A DNA stretch of 64,000 nucleotides, taken from the NCBI RefSeq assembly GCF_000238055.2, contig NZ_KE148312.1, forward strand, positions 10,001 through 74,000, written 5' to 3'. Position 1 is the first letter of the stretch; each line of letters opens with the position of its first letter. Both the position numbers and the translations under genes were made by a program. Origin of the DNA: Oribacterium parvum ACB1. Its GTDB lineage: Bacteria > Bacillota > Clostridia > Lachnospirales > Lachnospiraceae. Under the pieces are notes generated by a model, which was not told the DNA's origin, did not search any database, and saw only the letters and a program-made list of their open reading frames with translations. This document shows, piece after piece, positions 40,535 through 49,209 of the stretch.

Positions 40535-40852
40535 GATGTCATACCTCCAAGCATTATCTTTAGTATTATATACCCCCATCCCGCCTTTTTGTGGAAACGG
40601 ATGTATAAAAGTTATTTTCGATTCGTGCAAATTACTTATAAAATTGAAATTTGAATTTATGATGTAGATTATTGCCTATATTTTATCACTAAATCTAAAA
40701 AGATAAAAGTGACGCTTTTATAAACTTTTTTCTTTAGAGATATATCCTTTCTCTTTGACAGAAAAAATGCAAGGGAGTATGATAGGGAACGGCAATTTTT
40801 AAGATGAACAAGCAGGCGGATTGAATTGTATTTTAAAGAGAAGGGGGAAGAC
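40535..40852. other. divergent intergenic region lysR / permease
   Basis: 318 bases holding the start signals of both genes. The permease promoter is clear at 40755-40783. The LysR-side half is AT-rich and could hold its binding sites, but no unambiguous T-N11-A box stands out. Confidence 0.5.
40755..40783 (+). promoter_or_regulatory. sigma-A promoter of the permease gene
   Basis: TTGACA (40755-40760), exactly 17 bases, TATGAT (40778-40783). Confidence 0.8.
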
Positions 40853-42274
40853 GTGAAAGAGCAAGTAAAGACGATAAAAAAGTTTGGTGAAGAGGCTATT
40901 TTTGATGCAAGATCTTTGGGGGGGTGGAGATTCTTTGTTTTAGGATTCCAGCATCTCTTTGCGATGTTCGGTGCTACGGTACTTGTGCCTTTACTTACAG
41001 GTCTGCCTATCTCCTCTACATTACTTTTTGCAGGACTTGGAACACTTCTGTTCCACTTGATTTCGAAAAAGAAGGTTCCTGCATTCCTCGGCTCTTCCTT
41101 TGCATTCCTTGCGGGCTATATGAGTATTGCACCGAATAAGGAGCCGGAATTACTTCTTTATGCTTGTTTCGGTGTCGCCCTTGCCGGGTTGATGTACCTG
41201 ATTCTGGCTTTTGCTTTTCAGGCATTCGGGGCAAAAAAAGTTATGCAGTTCTTCCCTCCGGTAGTAACGGGCCCAATTATTATTGCAATCGGTTTAAACC
41301 TATCCAAGTCTGCGGTGGAAAACTGTTCCAGCAATTGGGCATTGGCTTTAACCGCCATAGTAGTGGTTATTGTCTGCAATATTTTCGGAAGAGGCATGGT
41401 GAAAATCATTCCCATCCTTCTTGGCGTTTTGGTTTCTTATCTGCTAGCGGCAGTTTTGGGATTCATAAATTTTGAGCCTGTGAAAAATGCGGCTTGGTTC
41501 GGTTTCCCGGTACAGTACAACAGAACGGTATTTTCTCTCTTTACAAGCGGAAATCTGGATCCGGCCCTATTGCTTAGCAGTTGCTTTACGATTATTCCTA
41601 TCTCCTTTGCAACCATGATGGAGCATATCGGTGATATTTCCGCTATTTCCTCTACTGTGGGAATAAACTATATGAAGGATCCGGGTCTGCACCGAACTCT
41701 TACCGGTGACGGATTGGCAACGACTTTGGCTTCTCTTTTCGGTGCACCGGCAAATACAACTTATGGTGAAAATACCGGTGTATTAAGCCTTACTAAGGTG
41801 TACGATCCGAGAGTTATCCGATTGGCTGCGGTTTTTGCCGTATTCTTAAGCTTTTGTCCGAAGTTCTCCGCTGTGATTGAAGTTATGCCCAGCGCCGTTA
41901 TCGGCGGTATTTCTTTGGTGCTTTACGGAATGATTTCCGCAGTCGGAGTACGAAATGTAGTGGAAACCAAGGTGGATTTTTCGAAGAGTAGAAACATCAT
42001 TGTAGCGGCAATGATTTTGGTTCTTTCGATAGGAATCAACTATTCCGGTGCAGGGGCATTGATTTTCAACGTCTTTGGAGTACAGATTGCTTTCTCGGGC
42101 TTGGCAACCGGTTCTTTGGTGGGAATTATTCTAAATGCAATTCTTCCGGAAAAGGATTACAAGTTTGAGGAAGATGAGCCGAACGAGACCGGTGTGGATT
42201 TACAGATTTCACAAGGAAAAAGCTTACTTTGGGAGCTTGCTATGAAGACGAAAGAGGAAGAAGCGGAGAAGTAA
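40853..42274 (+). CDS. uracil/xanthine permease (NCS2 family)
   Basis: 473-residue integral membrane protein with about 14 hydrophobic segments and NCS2 signatures: GFQHLFAMFGATVLVP in the first helix, and NTTYGENTG-like ANTTYGENTGVL in the substrate region, which matches uracil-type permeases (UraA/PyrP). Imports a nucleobase with a proton. A TTG at 40826 opens the frame, but GGGGG lies 5 bases before the GTG at 40853, so GTG is preferred. Confidence 0.9.
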   Translation: MKEQVKTIKKFGEEAIFDARSLGGWRFFVLGFQHLFAMFGATVLVPLLTGLPISSTLLFAGLGTLLFHLISKKKVPAFLGSSFAFLAGYMSIAPNKEPELLLYACFGVALAGLMYLILAFAFQAFGAKKVMQFFPPVVTGPIIIAIGLNLSKSAVENCSSNWALALTAIVVVIVCNIFGRGMVKIIPILLGVLVSYLLAAVLGFINFEPVKNAAWFGFPVQYNRTVFSLFTSGNLDPALLLSSCFTIIPISFATMMEHIGDISAISSTVGINYMKDPGLHRTLTGDGLATTLASLFGAPANTTYGENTGVLSLTKVYDPRVIRLAAVFAVFLSFCPKFSAVIEVMPSAVIGGISLVLYGMISAVGVRNVVETKVDFSKSRNIIVAAMILVLSIGINYSGAGALIFNVFGVQIAFSGLATGSLVGIILNAILPEKDYKFEEDEPNETGVDLQISQGKSLLWELAMKTKEEEAEK

Positions 42275-42307
42275 ACTGCGATATCCGGTTTCATTTTTCC
42301 TTTTAGT

Positions 42308-42856
42308 TTATTTCTTGTTTTCACGGAGGAGAAGTTCTCCCATCTCTCTCCCGGTTTTCCCGCCAAGTTCCAATGCACCGGAAACCGGGGTCTCTTTAGG
42401 GATGATTTTCACCCTTGGATCGGAAAGACTGTTTGAATCAGCACGCAAAGCTGTAATAGCATCGTCCGAAATCGCGAGAATGATATAGTTGCAGTAGTAG
42501 AACTCTTCCGGCTCTTTCTCGGAGTTCTGTACCGAGATTGTAAAATAGGCATCTTTCATTCCGCTGTTCTTGTTCATCTCAATCGATAAGAGTGCGGTAT
42601 GCGGAGCAGTCTTCATTTCGTAGATTTCTATGAGCCTTAAAAACTGTGCTAACAGTTCTTTTCCGGAAAAGGTCTTTCCGGAAAGAACAATCGGCTCCGC
42701 ATTCGTTAAGAGTTGACCGCCGACTTCGTTGCTTTTCTCCAGGAGAATCGTATTTGTTACGCCGAGGTCCACCATAGCAGAAATGGCGGCGAGCCCGGAG
42801 GCTCCGCCACCAACAACGATGCAATTATAATATTTATCGTCTGTATATTCTTGCAT
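42308..42856 (-). CDS. half-length FAD-dependent oxidoreductase (thioredoxin reductase-like)
   Basis: 182 residues. NCIVVGGGASGLAA (11-24) is an FAD-binding loop, followed by LLEKSNEVGGQLLTN as in thioredoxin reductase-like enzymes. The NAD domain and the CxxC disulfide are absent, and the chain ends where a second GxGxxG would be expected. It could be a truncated gene or a small flavoprotein in its own right; the intact frame and the tight linkage to the next gene (17 bases) favour the second. Confidence 0.7.
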   Translation of the reverse strand: MQEYTDDKYYNCIVVGGGASGLAAISAMVDLGVTNTILLEKSNEVGGQLLTNAEPIVLSGKTFSGKELLAQFLRLIEIYEMKTAPHTALLSIEMNKNSGMKDAYFTISVQNSEKEPEEFYYCNYIILAISDDAITALRADSNSLSDPRVKIIPKETPVSGALELGGKTGREMGELLLRENKK

Positions 42857-42873
42857 TTCTTTTTCCTTAACGC

Positions 42874-43116
42874 TTAGTTATGAGCGTCACCCATCATGAA
42901 TTCTACAACTTTTTTCATATCTTCCGGCTCATGCACGATTAACTCAAGCTCCTTAATATAGGCCTTATCCAGCATCTGAGACATAATAAGCATCTGAGAA
43001 AGCTTGGACTTTAAGTTAATGCGGTCTCCTTCCTCGGAAATCAGTTCTACTTTACCTTTTAAACCGTTTAATAGATTAAATAAGCCCTCAACGTTATTTA
43101 CATTTTCAATTTTCAT
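42874..43116 (-). CDS. HPr-like small protein without the phosphorylated histidine
   Basis: 80 residues. The pattern KIENVNNVEGLFNLLNGLKGKVELISEEGDRINLKSKLSQMLIMSQMLDKAYIKELELIVHEP resembles the open-faced beta sandwich of HPr (strand, NxKSxLxxM helix, strand), but the active His15 position is not conserved. It is cotranscribed with the half flavoprotein. A regulatory or carrier role is possible, but no function can be named. Confidence 0.6.
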   Translation of the reverse strand: MKIENVNNVEGLFNLLNGLKGKVELISEEGDRINLKSKLSQMLIMSQMLDKAYIKELELIVHEPEDMKKVVEFMMGDAHN

Positions 43117-43290
43117 GGTATTTATATTCCCTTTCTCCTAAAAATATGGCAATATGAAGTGAATTTTGCCGTCCCAAACTGATCTTGCTTCTTTTAGTGA
43201 TTTGAATCAGTCGATTTGCTTTCACAATAGTACAAAGAAGAGGAAAATGCAAGGCGACATTTATGAAAAAACGTGAAAAAAGGACAAAAA

Positions 43291-43962
43291 ATGATGGATA
43301 AAAAAGAACTCGACAGTCTGGAAAAAAGGCTTAGAGAGAAGAGAGAAATAGAAATGAACAGGGGGGAGTTACAGAACACGGGAAGTGTTTCAGAAAAATT
43401 CCCTAAAATTGTGCTTGCCAGTCGCTCTCCAAGGCGGATAGAGTTGATAAAGCTTCTGGGCTTGAACCCTAGCGTTTACGCGAGTGAGGCGGATGAGAAC
43501 AGCACGGAGAAGGACCCGGCAATCCTTACACAGCGTTTGGCCTTTTTAAAGGCGGAAGAAGTGCAAAAGCATTTTGATGATAGAACGCTGATTATCGGAG
43601 CGGATACCGTGGTATTTTCCGGAGAAATACTCGGGAAGCCGAAGACGGAGGAGGAAGCCTATCGTATGCTTTCCGCCCTTTCGGGGAAGGAGCACGTAGT
43701 TTATACGGGGGTTTGTCTCCTGTATGGAGAGAAGAAAATGGGTTTTTCTGAAAAGACGGTAGTGTATATTGCGAAGATGTCCGAGCGGGAAATTCGGGAG
43801 TATATTGCGTCCGGGGATTCCATGGATAAGGCGGGAGCGTATGGCATACAGGGAGCATTTTCCCGTTTTGTGAAGGGAATAGTAGGAGACTATTACAACG
43901 TGATGGGCTTACCCGTTGCAAGACTGTATCAGTCCCTAAAGCTCTTTAGCAAGGAGATATAA
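43291..43962 (+). CDS. maf: Maf family nucleoside triphosphate pyrophosphatase
   Basis: Hydrolyses modified or non-canonical nucleotides (dTTP/UTP class likely). Core motifs: KIVLASRSPRRIELIKLLGL, ADTVVFSGEILGKPKTEEEA and GAYGIQGAF. About 40 charged residues precede the core, more than in most Maf proteins. Start choices are ATG at 43291 (AGGAC five bases upstream) or 43294; a GTG at 43273 and an ATG at 43354 are also in frame. Confidence 0.88.
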   Translation: MMDKKELDSLEKRLREKREIEMNRGELQNTGSVSEKFPKIVLASRSPRRIELIKLLGLNPSVYASEADENSTEKDPAILTQRLAFLKAEEVQKHFDDRTLIIGADTVVFSGEILGKPKTEEEAYRMLSALSGKEHVVYTGVCLLYGEKKMGFSEKTVVYIAKMSEREIREYIASGDSMDKAGAYGIQGAFSRFVKGIVGDYYNVMGLPVARLYQSLKLFSKEI

Positions 43963-43978
43963 TCCGGCTAAATCCTTT

Positions 43979-44020
43979 TATTGAAGCTGAAATAATGAAG
44001 CCGGGAATATTGAAGCTGAA
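43979..44020 (+). repeat. two 29-base spaced direct repeats after maf
   Basis: TATTGAAGCTGAA occurs at 43979 and 44008, in the gap between maf and the next transporter. Confidence 0.5.
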
Positions 44021-44097
44021 AAAATAGTTAATTAAAAAATAGTATATGGATAAATCAAAGAGCTCTTTGTTTTATTGGAAATGGAATAGGAGTATAG

Positions 44098-45471
44098 ATG
44101 GACGAGAAAAAGAAAAGAAGTAAATTTTCATCAAAATTGGGCTTTGTGCTTTCTGCGGCAGGCTCTGCTGTGGGACTTGGGAATATCTGGCGCTTCCCTT
44201 ATCTTGCTGCGCGCTACGGAGGAGGAATTTTCCTTCTGATCTATCTTGTTTTGGTACTGACCTTCGGCTATACCATGATTATTGCGGAGAGCGCCATCGG
44301 CAGAATGACAAGGAAGAGTCCGGTCGGTGCCTATGCGCATTTTGGAAAGGACTGGATGTTCCGTTTGGGCGGTTGGATCAATGCGGTCATTCCGATTCTC
44401 ATTGTACCCTACTATTCCGTAATCGGCGGCTGGGTATTAAAGTACCTCTTTGCCTATGTTCGAGGAGAGGAAACGGCGGTAGCAACAGGAGAATATTTTA
44501 CCGGCTTTATCGGAAACGGGATGCAGACTGAGTTTTGGTTTATTGTTTTTACGCTCTTAGTTATGCTCATCATCTATATGGGTGTGGAAAATGGAATTGA
44601 AAAGGTTTCTACTTTTATGATGCCTGTCCTTGTTGTATTGGCTCTTGTTTTGTCAATCTATGCCATTACAAGACCGGGGGCACTGGCAGGTGTAGCGTAT
44701 TTCCTGATTCCGAATGTAAAGAATTTCTCTTGGATGACGGTTGTGTCCGCCATGGGACAGATGTTCTACTCTCTTTCTATTGCTATGGGAATACTGGTGA
44801 CTTTCGGTTCTTACATGAAGTCGGACCATTCCATTGAAGAGTCCACAGGCAATGTCGAGATTTTTGATACAGCTATTGCGATTCTTGCCGGTCTTATGAT
44901 TATTCCTGCTGTTTTTGCTTTTTCGGGCGGCGATCCGGAGGTCTTAAAGGCAGGTCCCTCCCTTATGTTTATCACTATGCCGAAAATCTTTGTCAGTATG
45001 GGATTTGGAAGAATCGTGGGATTCCTCTTCTTCCTTTTGGTTTTCTTTGCGGCGCTTACCTCTGCGATTGCACTTGCGGAAAGTGCTGTATCCACTTTTC
45101 AGGATGAATTGAAATGGAATCGCAAGCTATCCACTTTTGTACTTACGCTTATTATGGTGTCTTTAGGAACCTTGAGTGCATTAGGCTATGGTCCGCTTTC
45201 CGGAATCAACTTGATTAAGGGTATGCCTTTCTTGGATTTTTTTGACTTCTTAACAAACTCCGTGATGATGCCGATTGCCGCTATGGCAACCTGTCTTTTG
45301 GTGGTTCGTGTCATTACGGTTAAGGGTATAGCGGATGAAGTGGAAAAAAATGGTGCACCGTTTAAGAGGAAAGCTATTTTCAACTTCATGATTAAGTATC
45401 TTTGTCCCTTCTTTGTAGCTATTATTTTATTTAGCTCCGTGGCAAGTGTACTGGGATGGATTAAGTTCTAA
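44098..45471 (+). CDS. sodium-dependent transporter, NSS (SNF) family
   Basis: 457 residues with 11-12 transmembrane helices. The first helix carries GSAVGLGNIWRFPYL (19-33), the sodium and substrate site of LeuT-type transporters, followed by GGGIFLLIYLV. Probably imports an amino acid with sodium. The substrate is not readable. The stop codon lies in the first unit of a tandem repeat. Confidence 0.92.
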   Translation: MDEKKKRSKFSSKLGFVLSAAGSAVGLGNIWRFPYLAARYGGGIFLLIYLVLVLTFGYTMIIAESAIGRMTRKSPVGAYAHFGKDWMFRLGGWINAVIPILIVPYYSVIGGWVLKYLFAYVRGEETAVATGEYFTGFIGNGMQTEFWFIVFTLLVMLIIYMGVENGIEKVSTFMMPVLVVLALVLSIYAITRPGALAGVAYFLIPNVKNFSWMTVVSAMGQMFYSLSIAMGILVTFGSYMKSDHSIEESTGNVEIFDTAIAILAGLMIIPAVFAFSGGDPEVLKAGPSLMFITMPKIFVSMGFGRIVGFLFFLLVFFAALTSAIALAESAVSTFQDELKWNRKLSTFVLTLIMVSLGTLSALGYGPLSGINLIKGMPFLDFFDFLTNSVMMPIAAMATCLLVVRVITVKGIADEVEKNGAPFKRKAIFNFMIKYLCPFFVAIILFSSVASVLGWIKF

Positions 45472-45560
45472 AGCAATCTGAAATAAAGAAATGACTTGTT
45501 CTAGAACAATCTGAAATAGGGAAATGACTTGTCCTAAAGCAATCTGAAATAGGGGAATCC
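45466..45560 (+). repeat. three 33-base tandem repeats starting at a stop codon
   Basis: Units start at 45466, 45499 and 45532 with TTCTAAAGC, TTCTAGAAC and TCCTAAAGC, each followed by AATCTGAAATA. The first contains the last codon and TAA of the transporter gene, so the repeat copies the gene end. Confidence 0.8.
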
Positions 45561-45618
45561 TGATATGCAAAGGAAATTCAACCCGCGCAGGGAAGGGGAT
45601 TGAGAGAAGGAGGATAAT

Positions 45619-46413
45619 ATGGATTTGGGATTGAAAGGGAAGGTAGCAGTCGTAACCGGAGGCAGTAAGGGAATCGGATATGCTACGGCAGAGGCCTTTT
45701 TAAAAGAGGGAGCTTCAGTTGCTATTTGCTCCAGAAAGAAGGAAGAGCTGGAAGAAGCAAAAGGAGCACTTGAGAAGTTTGGACCGGTTTATGCGGAAGT
45801 GGTGGATGTCTCTAAGGGAGAGGAGAATTATCGTTTTGCAGAGCAAGTCTTCCAGCATTTTGGGAGACTGGATATCTGGGTGAACAATGTAGGTACGACA
45901 GGATATAAAAAAGGGGAAGAATATGATGAGGAAGAGATTAACCTCATGGTGGATACCTGCTTTAAGTCTGTGGTATATGGTTGTCAAGCTGCATTTCGCT
46001 ACATGAAAAACACCGGGGGTGCCATCGTGAATGTGAGTTCTTTGGCTGCACGCTGTTCCTCTGCCGGGCGGAGTACTTTGTACGGTCCGTTAAAGTCCGC
46101 AATTAACAACCTGACCAATACCTTTGCTGGAGAATACTGTGCTCACAATGTCCGCGTCTGTTGCATTATGCCGGGCTTTACGGCAACACCACTGGCAAAG
46201 GCCGCCATTCCGGAAGAGGAGCTAAAGAAAAATGCCATGGGAACCTTGCTTAGACGGATGGCTGAACCGGAAGAAATTGCAAAGCCAATCGTGTTCTTGG
46301 CATCCGATGCCGCAAGCTATATGACGGCAACAACGATTGAAGTATCCGGTGGAAGAAGCATGACACTGAATCCAAGCTTTGCCTATGATCGCTTGAAAGA
46401 GGACGTGGAATAA
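45619..46413 (+). CDS. short-chain dehydrogenase/reductase
   Basis: 264 residues, classical SDR. Cofactor loop TGGSKGIG (13-20), NNVG (89-92), catalytic Ser 140 or 141 in NVSS, Tyr155 and Lys159 (YGPLK). An Arg at position 39 after the second strand suggests NADP(H). Substrate unknown. AGAAGGAGG precedes the ATG. Confidence 0.92.
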   Translation: MDLGLKGKVAVVTGGSKGIGYATAEAFLKEGASVAICSRKKEELEEAKGALEKFGPVYAEVVDVSKGEENYRFAEQVFQHFGRLDIWVNNVGTTGYKKGEEYDEEEINLMVDTCFKSVVYGCQAAFRYMKNTGGAIVNVSSLAARCSSAGRSTLYGPLKSAINNLTNTFAGEYCAHNVRVCCIMPGFTATPLAKAAIPEEELKKNAMGTLLRRMAEPEEIAKPIVFLASDAASYMTATTIEVSGGRSMTLNPSFAYDRLKEDVE

Positions 46414-46431
46414 GCGAAATACCTTTACATA

Positions 46432-46848
46432 TTATTCTACTTCCCCGGTGATATACATGGTCATTCTGGCCGTGCAAAGGAGCTTCTCTTCCTTGTCTCG
46501 AACAGTGACATCCTGCACAACGGTTGTTCTTCCCTTGTGCAGGGTGTTGCACTCAATATAAAGTGTGCCAACCCCTGCCGGACGGACATAGTTGATGTTT
46601 CCGGAGAGAGTGACATTGCTCACACCGTAGGCATAGGCGGTCATACCTGAAACCATGTCGCAGAGCGTGTAAAGTGCCCCGCCATGCACTGCCCCGTAGT
46701 GGTTCAGCATCTTTTCCGTGACATCGATTTTGAAAAGACTGTGACCCGGCTCGATTTCTAATAGCTCTATCCGGTCAAATCCGGAGAGGTCCTGCATGTG
46801 CGCACGAATCCCTTCCATTATTTTCTCATTCATCATTTTAGATATCAT
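46432..46848 (-). CDS. PaaI-type hotdog thioesterase
   Basis: 138 residues with the hotdog-fold signature HYGAVHGGALYTLCDMVSG, where the central HGG...D/E positions form the acyl-CoA hydrolase site. Substrate unknown. Convergent with the SDR gene 19 bases away. Two more in-frame ATGs lie within the first six codons, so the start may be slightly downstream. Confidence 0.9.
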   Translation of the reverse strand: MISKMMNEKIMEGIRAHMQDLSGFDRIELLEIEPGHSLFKIDVTEKMLNHYGAVHGGALYTLCDMVSGMTAYAYGVSNVTLSGNINYVRPAGVGTLYIECNTLHKGRTTVVQDVTVRDKEEKLLCTARMTMYITGEVE

Positions 46849-46945
46849 TTTCCCGTTTCCTTTGCCCTTCCCTTTTCCCCTTATAAATGCTATATTGTCG
46901 GAGGATAATATAGCGTATTTTTATGAGGAAATATAGAGGTAAAAC

Positions 46946-48583
46946 ATGATTGCTGCAAGTAATGTAACCTACAGAGTGGGGAAAAAGGCCCTCTTTGAGG
47001 ATGTAAACATCAAATTCACGGAAGGAAACTGCTACGGGGTAATCGGTGCGAACGGTGCCGGAAAGTCTACCCTCTTAAAGATTCTTTCCGGTGCTCTGGA
47101 GCCCACCTCCGGAGAGATTATCCTGACTCCCGGACAGCGCTTGTCCGTTCTCGAGCAGGATCAGTTTAAATATGACAATTTCTCCGTTTTGGACACGGTA
47201 ATCATGGGCAATAAGCGCCTCTATGAAGTGATGAAGGAAAAGGATGCCCTCTATGCCAAGCCGGATTTTTCCGATGAAGACGGCATTCGTGCGGCGGAGC
47301 TGGAAGGCGAGTTTGCGCAGATGGACGGGTGGAATGCGGAAGCGGATGCGGAGACCATGCTAAACGGTTTGGGAATCGAAACGGAGCTGCACCACAAGAT
47401 GATGAACGAGCTGAAGGGCTCCGAGAAGGTAAAGGTGCTTCTTGCGAAGGCTCTTTTCGGAAATCCGGATATCCTTCTTCTTGACGAGCCGACAAACCAC
47501 TTGGATCTGGTTTCCATTGAGTGGCTCGAGGATTTCCTCATTAACTTTGAAAATACGGTCATTGTAGTCAGCCATGACCGTTATTTCCTGAATAAGGTTT
47601 GCACCAATATTGCGGATATTGACTACGGAAAGATTACCCTCTTTGCCGGAAACTACGACTTCTGGTTTGAGTCTTCTCAGCTGATTGTTCGCCAACAGAA
47701 GGAAGCCAACAGAAAGAAAGAGGAGAAGATTAAGGAGTTACAGGAATTTATCCAGCGTTTCTCCGCGAATGCCTCGAAGTCAAAGCAGGCGACTTCCAGA
47801 AAGCGTGCGCTCGAGAAGATTGAGCTCGATGACATTAAGCCGTCTTCCAGACAGTACCCCTATATTCAGTTCAAGCCGAACCGGGAAATCGGAAATGATG
47901 TATTGGAAGTCAAAAACCTGACAAAGACGATTAACGGCGTAAAGGTTCTCGATAACATCAGCTTTATCTTAAACCGTACCGATAAGGTGGCTCTTGTAGG
48001 CCCGAACGAGCTTGCAAAGACGGTACTCATGCAGATTATTGCAGGAGAAATGGAGCCGGATTCCGGAGATTATAAGTGGGGACTGACAACCAGCCAGTCC
48101 TATTTTCCAAAGGACAATAGTAAGGAATTCAATTCCGAAGACACCATTGTAGAGTGGCTTACCCAGTATTCCCCGGACAAGGATACCCAGTTTGTCCGCG
48201 GTTATCTTGGCAGAATGCTCTTTAAGGGGGATGACGGCGTGAAGAAGGTCAATGTCCTTTCCGGAGGAGAGAAGGTCCGTTGTATGCTCTCGAAAATGAT
48301 GATTTCGGGTTCCAATGTCATCATTTTGGACGAGCCTACAGACCACTTGGATATGGAGGCGATTTCCGCTTTGAATGACGGCTTAAAGAACTTCCCGGGT
48401 GTGATTATCTTTGCCTCCCGTGATCATCAGGTTGTGGAAACCACCGCAAACCGTATCATGGAAATCATTGACGGAAAGCTGATTGACAAGCTTACGACCT
48501 ATGATGAGTATCTGGCATCCGATGAGGATATCAAGAAGAGATTTACCTATACGGTATCCGAGGATGATGCAGGAGATAACTAA
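46946..48583 (+). CDS. ABC-F family ATPase (YkpA/YbiT type)
   Basis: 545 residues with two ATPase domains and no membrane part; ABC-F proteins act on ribosomes. Domain 1: Walker A GANGAGKST, Walker B LLLDEPTNHLD. The linker has KSKQATSRKRALEKIELDDIKPSSR. Domain 2: the P-loop is GPNELAKTV in place of GxxGxGKS/T, and Walker B is ILDEPTDHLD. An altered second P-loop with this NELA sequence is a known trait of Bacillus YkpA, so it is not a mutation. AGAGGTAAAAC precedes the ATG. Confidence 0.93.
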   Translation: MIAASNVTYRVGKKALFEDVNIKFTEGNCYGVIGANGAGKSTLLKILSGALEPTSGEIILTPGQRLSVLEQDQFKYDNFSVLDTVIMGNKRLYEVMKEKDALYAKPDFSDEDGIRAAELEGEFAQMDGWNAEADAETMLNGLGIETELHHKMMNELKGSEKVKVLLAKALFGNPDILLLDEPTNHLDLVSIEWLEDFLINFENTVIVVSHDRYFLNKVCTNIADIDYGKITLFAGNYDFWFESSQLIVRQQKEANRKKEEKIKELQEFIQRFSANASKSKQATSRKRALEKIELDDIKPSSRQYPYIQFKPNREIGNDVLEVKNLTKTINGVKVLDNISFILNRTDKVALVGPNELAKTVLMQIIAGEMEPDSGDYKWGLTTSQSYFPKDNSKEFNSEDTIVEWLTQYSPDKDTQFVRGYLGRMLFKGDDGVKKVNVLSGGEKVRCMLSKMMISGSNVIILDEPTDHLDMEAISALNDGLKNFPGVIIFASRDHQVVETTANRIMEIIDGKLIDKLTTYDEYLASDEDIKKRFTYTVSEDDAGDN

Positions 48584-48660
48584 GAGAAGAGCGGCAAAAG
48601 AGAATTTAAAAACAGAATGCTTTTCTGTTCTGATGTAAAGGAAATAGAAGAAGAGTGATA

Positions 48661-48733
48661 AAAGGGGCTGTAAAAAATCAAAATGTATTGCAAAGAATCC
48701 CTATATTAATTTGATTTTTTTACAGCCTCTTTT
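48661..48733 (+). terminator. terminator after the ABC-F gene
   Basis: A long hairpin, AAAGGGGCTGTAAAAAATCAAA with TTTGATTTTTTTACAGCCTCTTTT, with a loop of about 27 bases. The rest of the 48584-48817 gap holds nothing recognised except a small CCTGAAATCATCAGG hairpin near 48784 with a following T-run, which would end the minus-strand tRNAs only if read in reverse. Confidence 0.7.
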
Positions 48734-48817
48734 ACTATCAAGCGGTATAATAGAGCGATATGAAATTGTAAAGTAAAAAGAAGCCTGAAATCATCAGGCT
48801 TCTTTTTAATCTCTGAG

Positions 48818-48889
48818 AGCGCGAGACGGGAATCGAACCCGCGACCTTCTCCTTGGCAAGGAGACATAGTACCACTCTACCACTCGCGC
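48818..48889 (-). tRNA. tRNA-Gly (GCC)
   Basis: Acceptor GCGCGAG/CTCGCGC, anticodon loop TTGCCAA, T-arm GGTTCGATTCC, discriminator base U as usual for Gly tRNA. No CCA encoded. Confidence 0.95.
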
Positions 48890-48893
48890 ACAG

Positions 48894-48966
<73 letters not shown>

Positions 48967-48971
48967 AAAAA

Positions 48972-49042
48972 AGCGGGTGATGGGAATCGAACCCACGTGT
49001 TCAGCTTGGAAGGCTGACATTCTACCATTGAACTACACCCGC
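48972..49042 (-). tRNA. tRNA-Gly (TCC)
   Basis: Acceptor GCGGGTG/CACCCGC, anticodon loop CTTCCAA, discriminator U. First gene of the three-tRNA unit. Two glycine tRNAs in one cluster cover GGC/GGU and GGA/GGG. Confidence 0.95.
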
Positions 49043-49078
49043 ATTTGTACTTTGTTTAATTTTCAAGGCACGAACGAT

Positions 49079-49108
49079 ATATTACTATACCCCCATTGAC
49101 CTTGTCAA
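49079..49108 (-). promoter_or_regulatory. promoter of the tRNA cluster
   Basis: On the minus strand TTGACA (49103-49108), 18 bases, TAATAT (49079-49084), about 40 bases before the first tRNA. Confidence 0.65.
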
Positions 49109-49126
49109 CGACTTTTTTGTTTTTCG

Positions 49127-49166
49127 CAAAAAAATCCCCCCTTCTCTAAGAGCAGGAGAAGGGGGG
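49127..49166 (-). terminator. terminator of the chemotaxis receptor gene
   Basis: CCCCCCTTCTC with GAGAAGGGGGG, then seven or more T on the minus strand (A-run at 49127-49134). Confidence 0.9.
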
Positions 49167-49209
49167 CAAGGAATGAAAAATGAAAAAAAGAAACATCTGA
49201 TGCACAAAA

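Noticed and set aside
47990-48030. Mutated second P-loop (GPNELAKTV) in the ABC-F protein as a sign of inactivation
   Set aside because: The same NELA-type change is established in Bacillus YkpA, so it is a trait of the subfamily.
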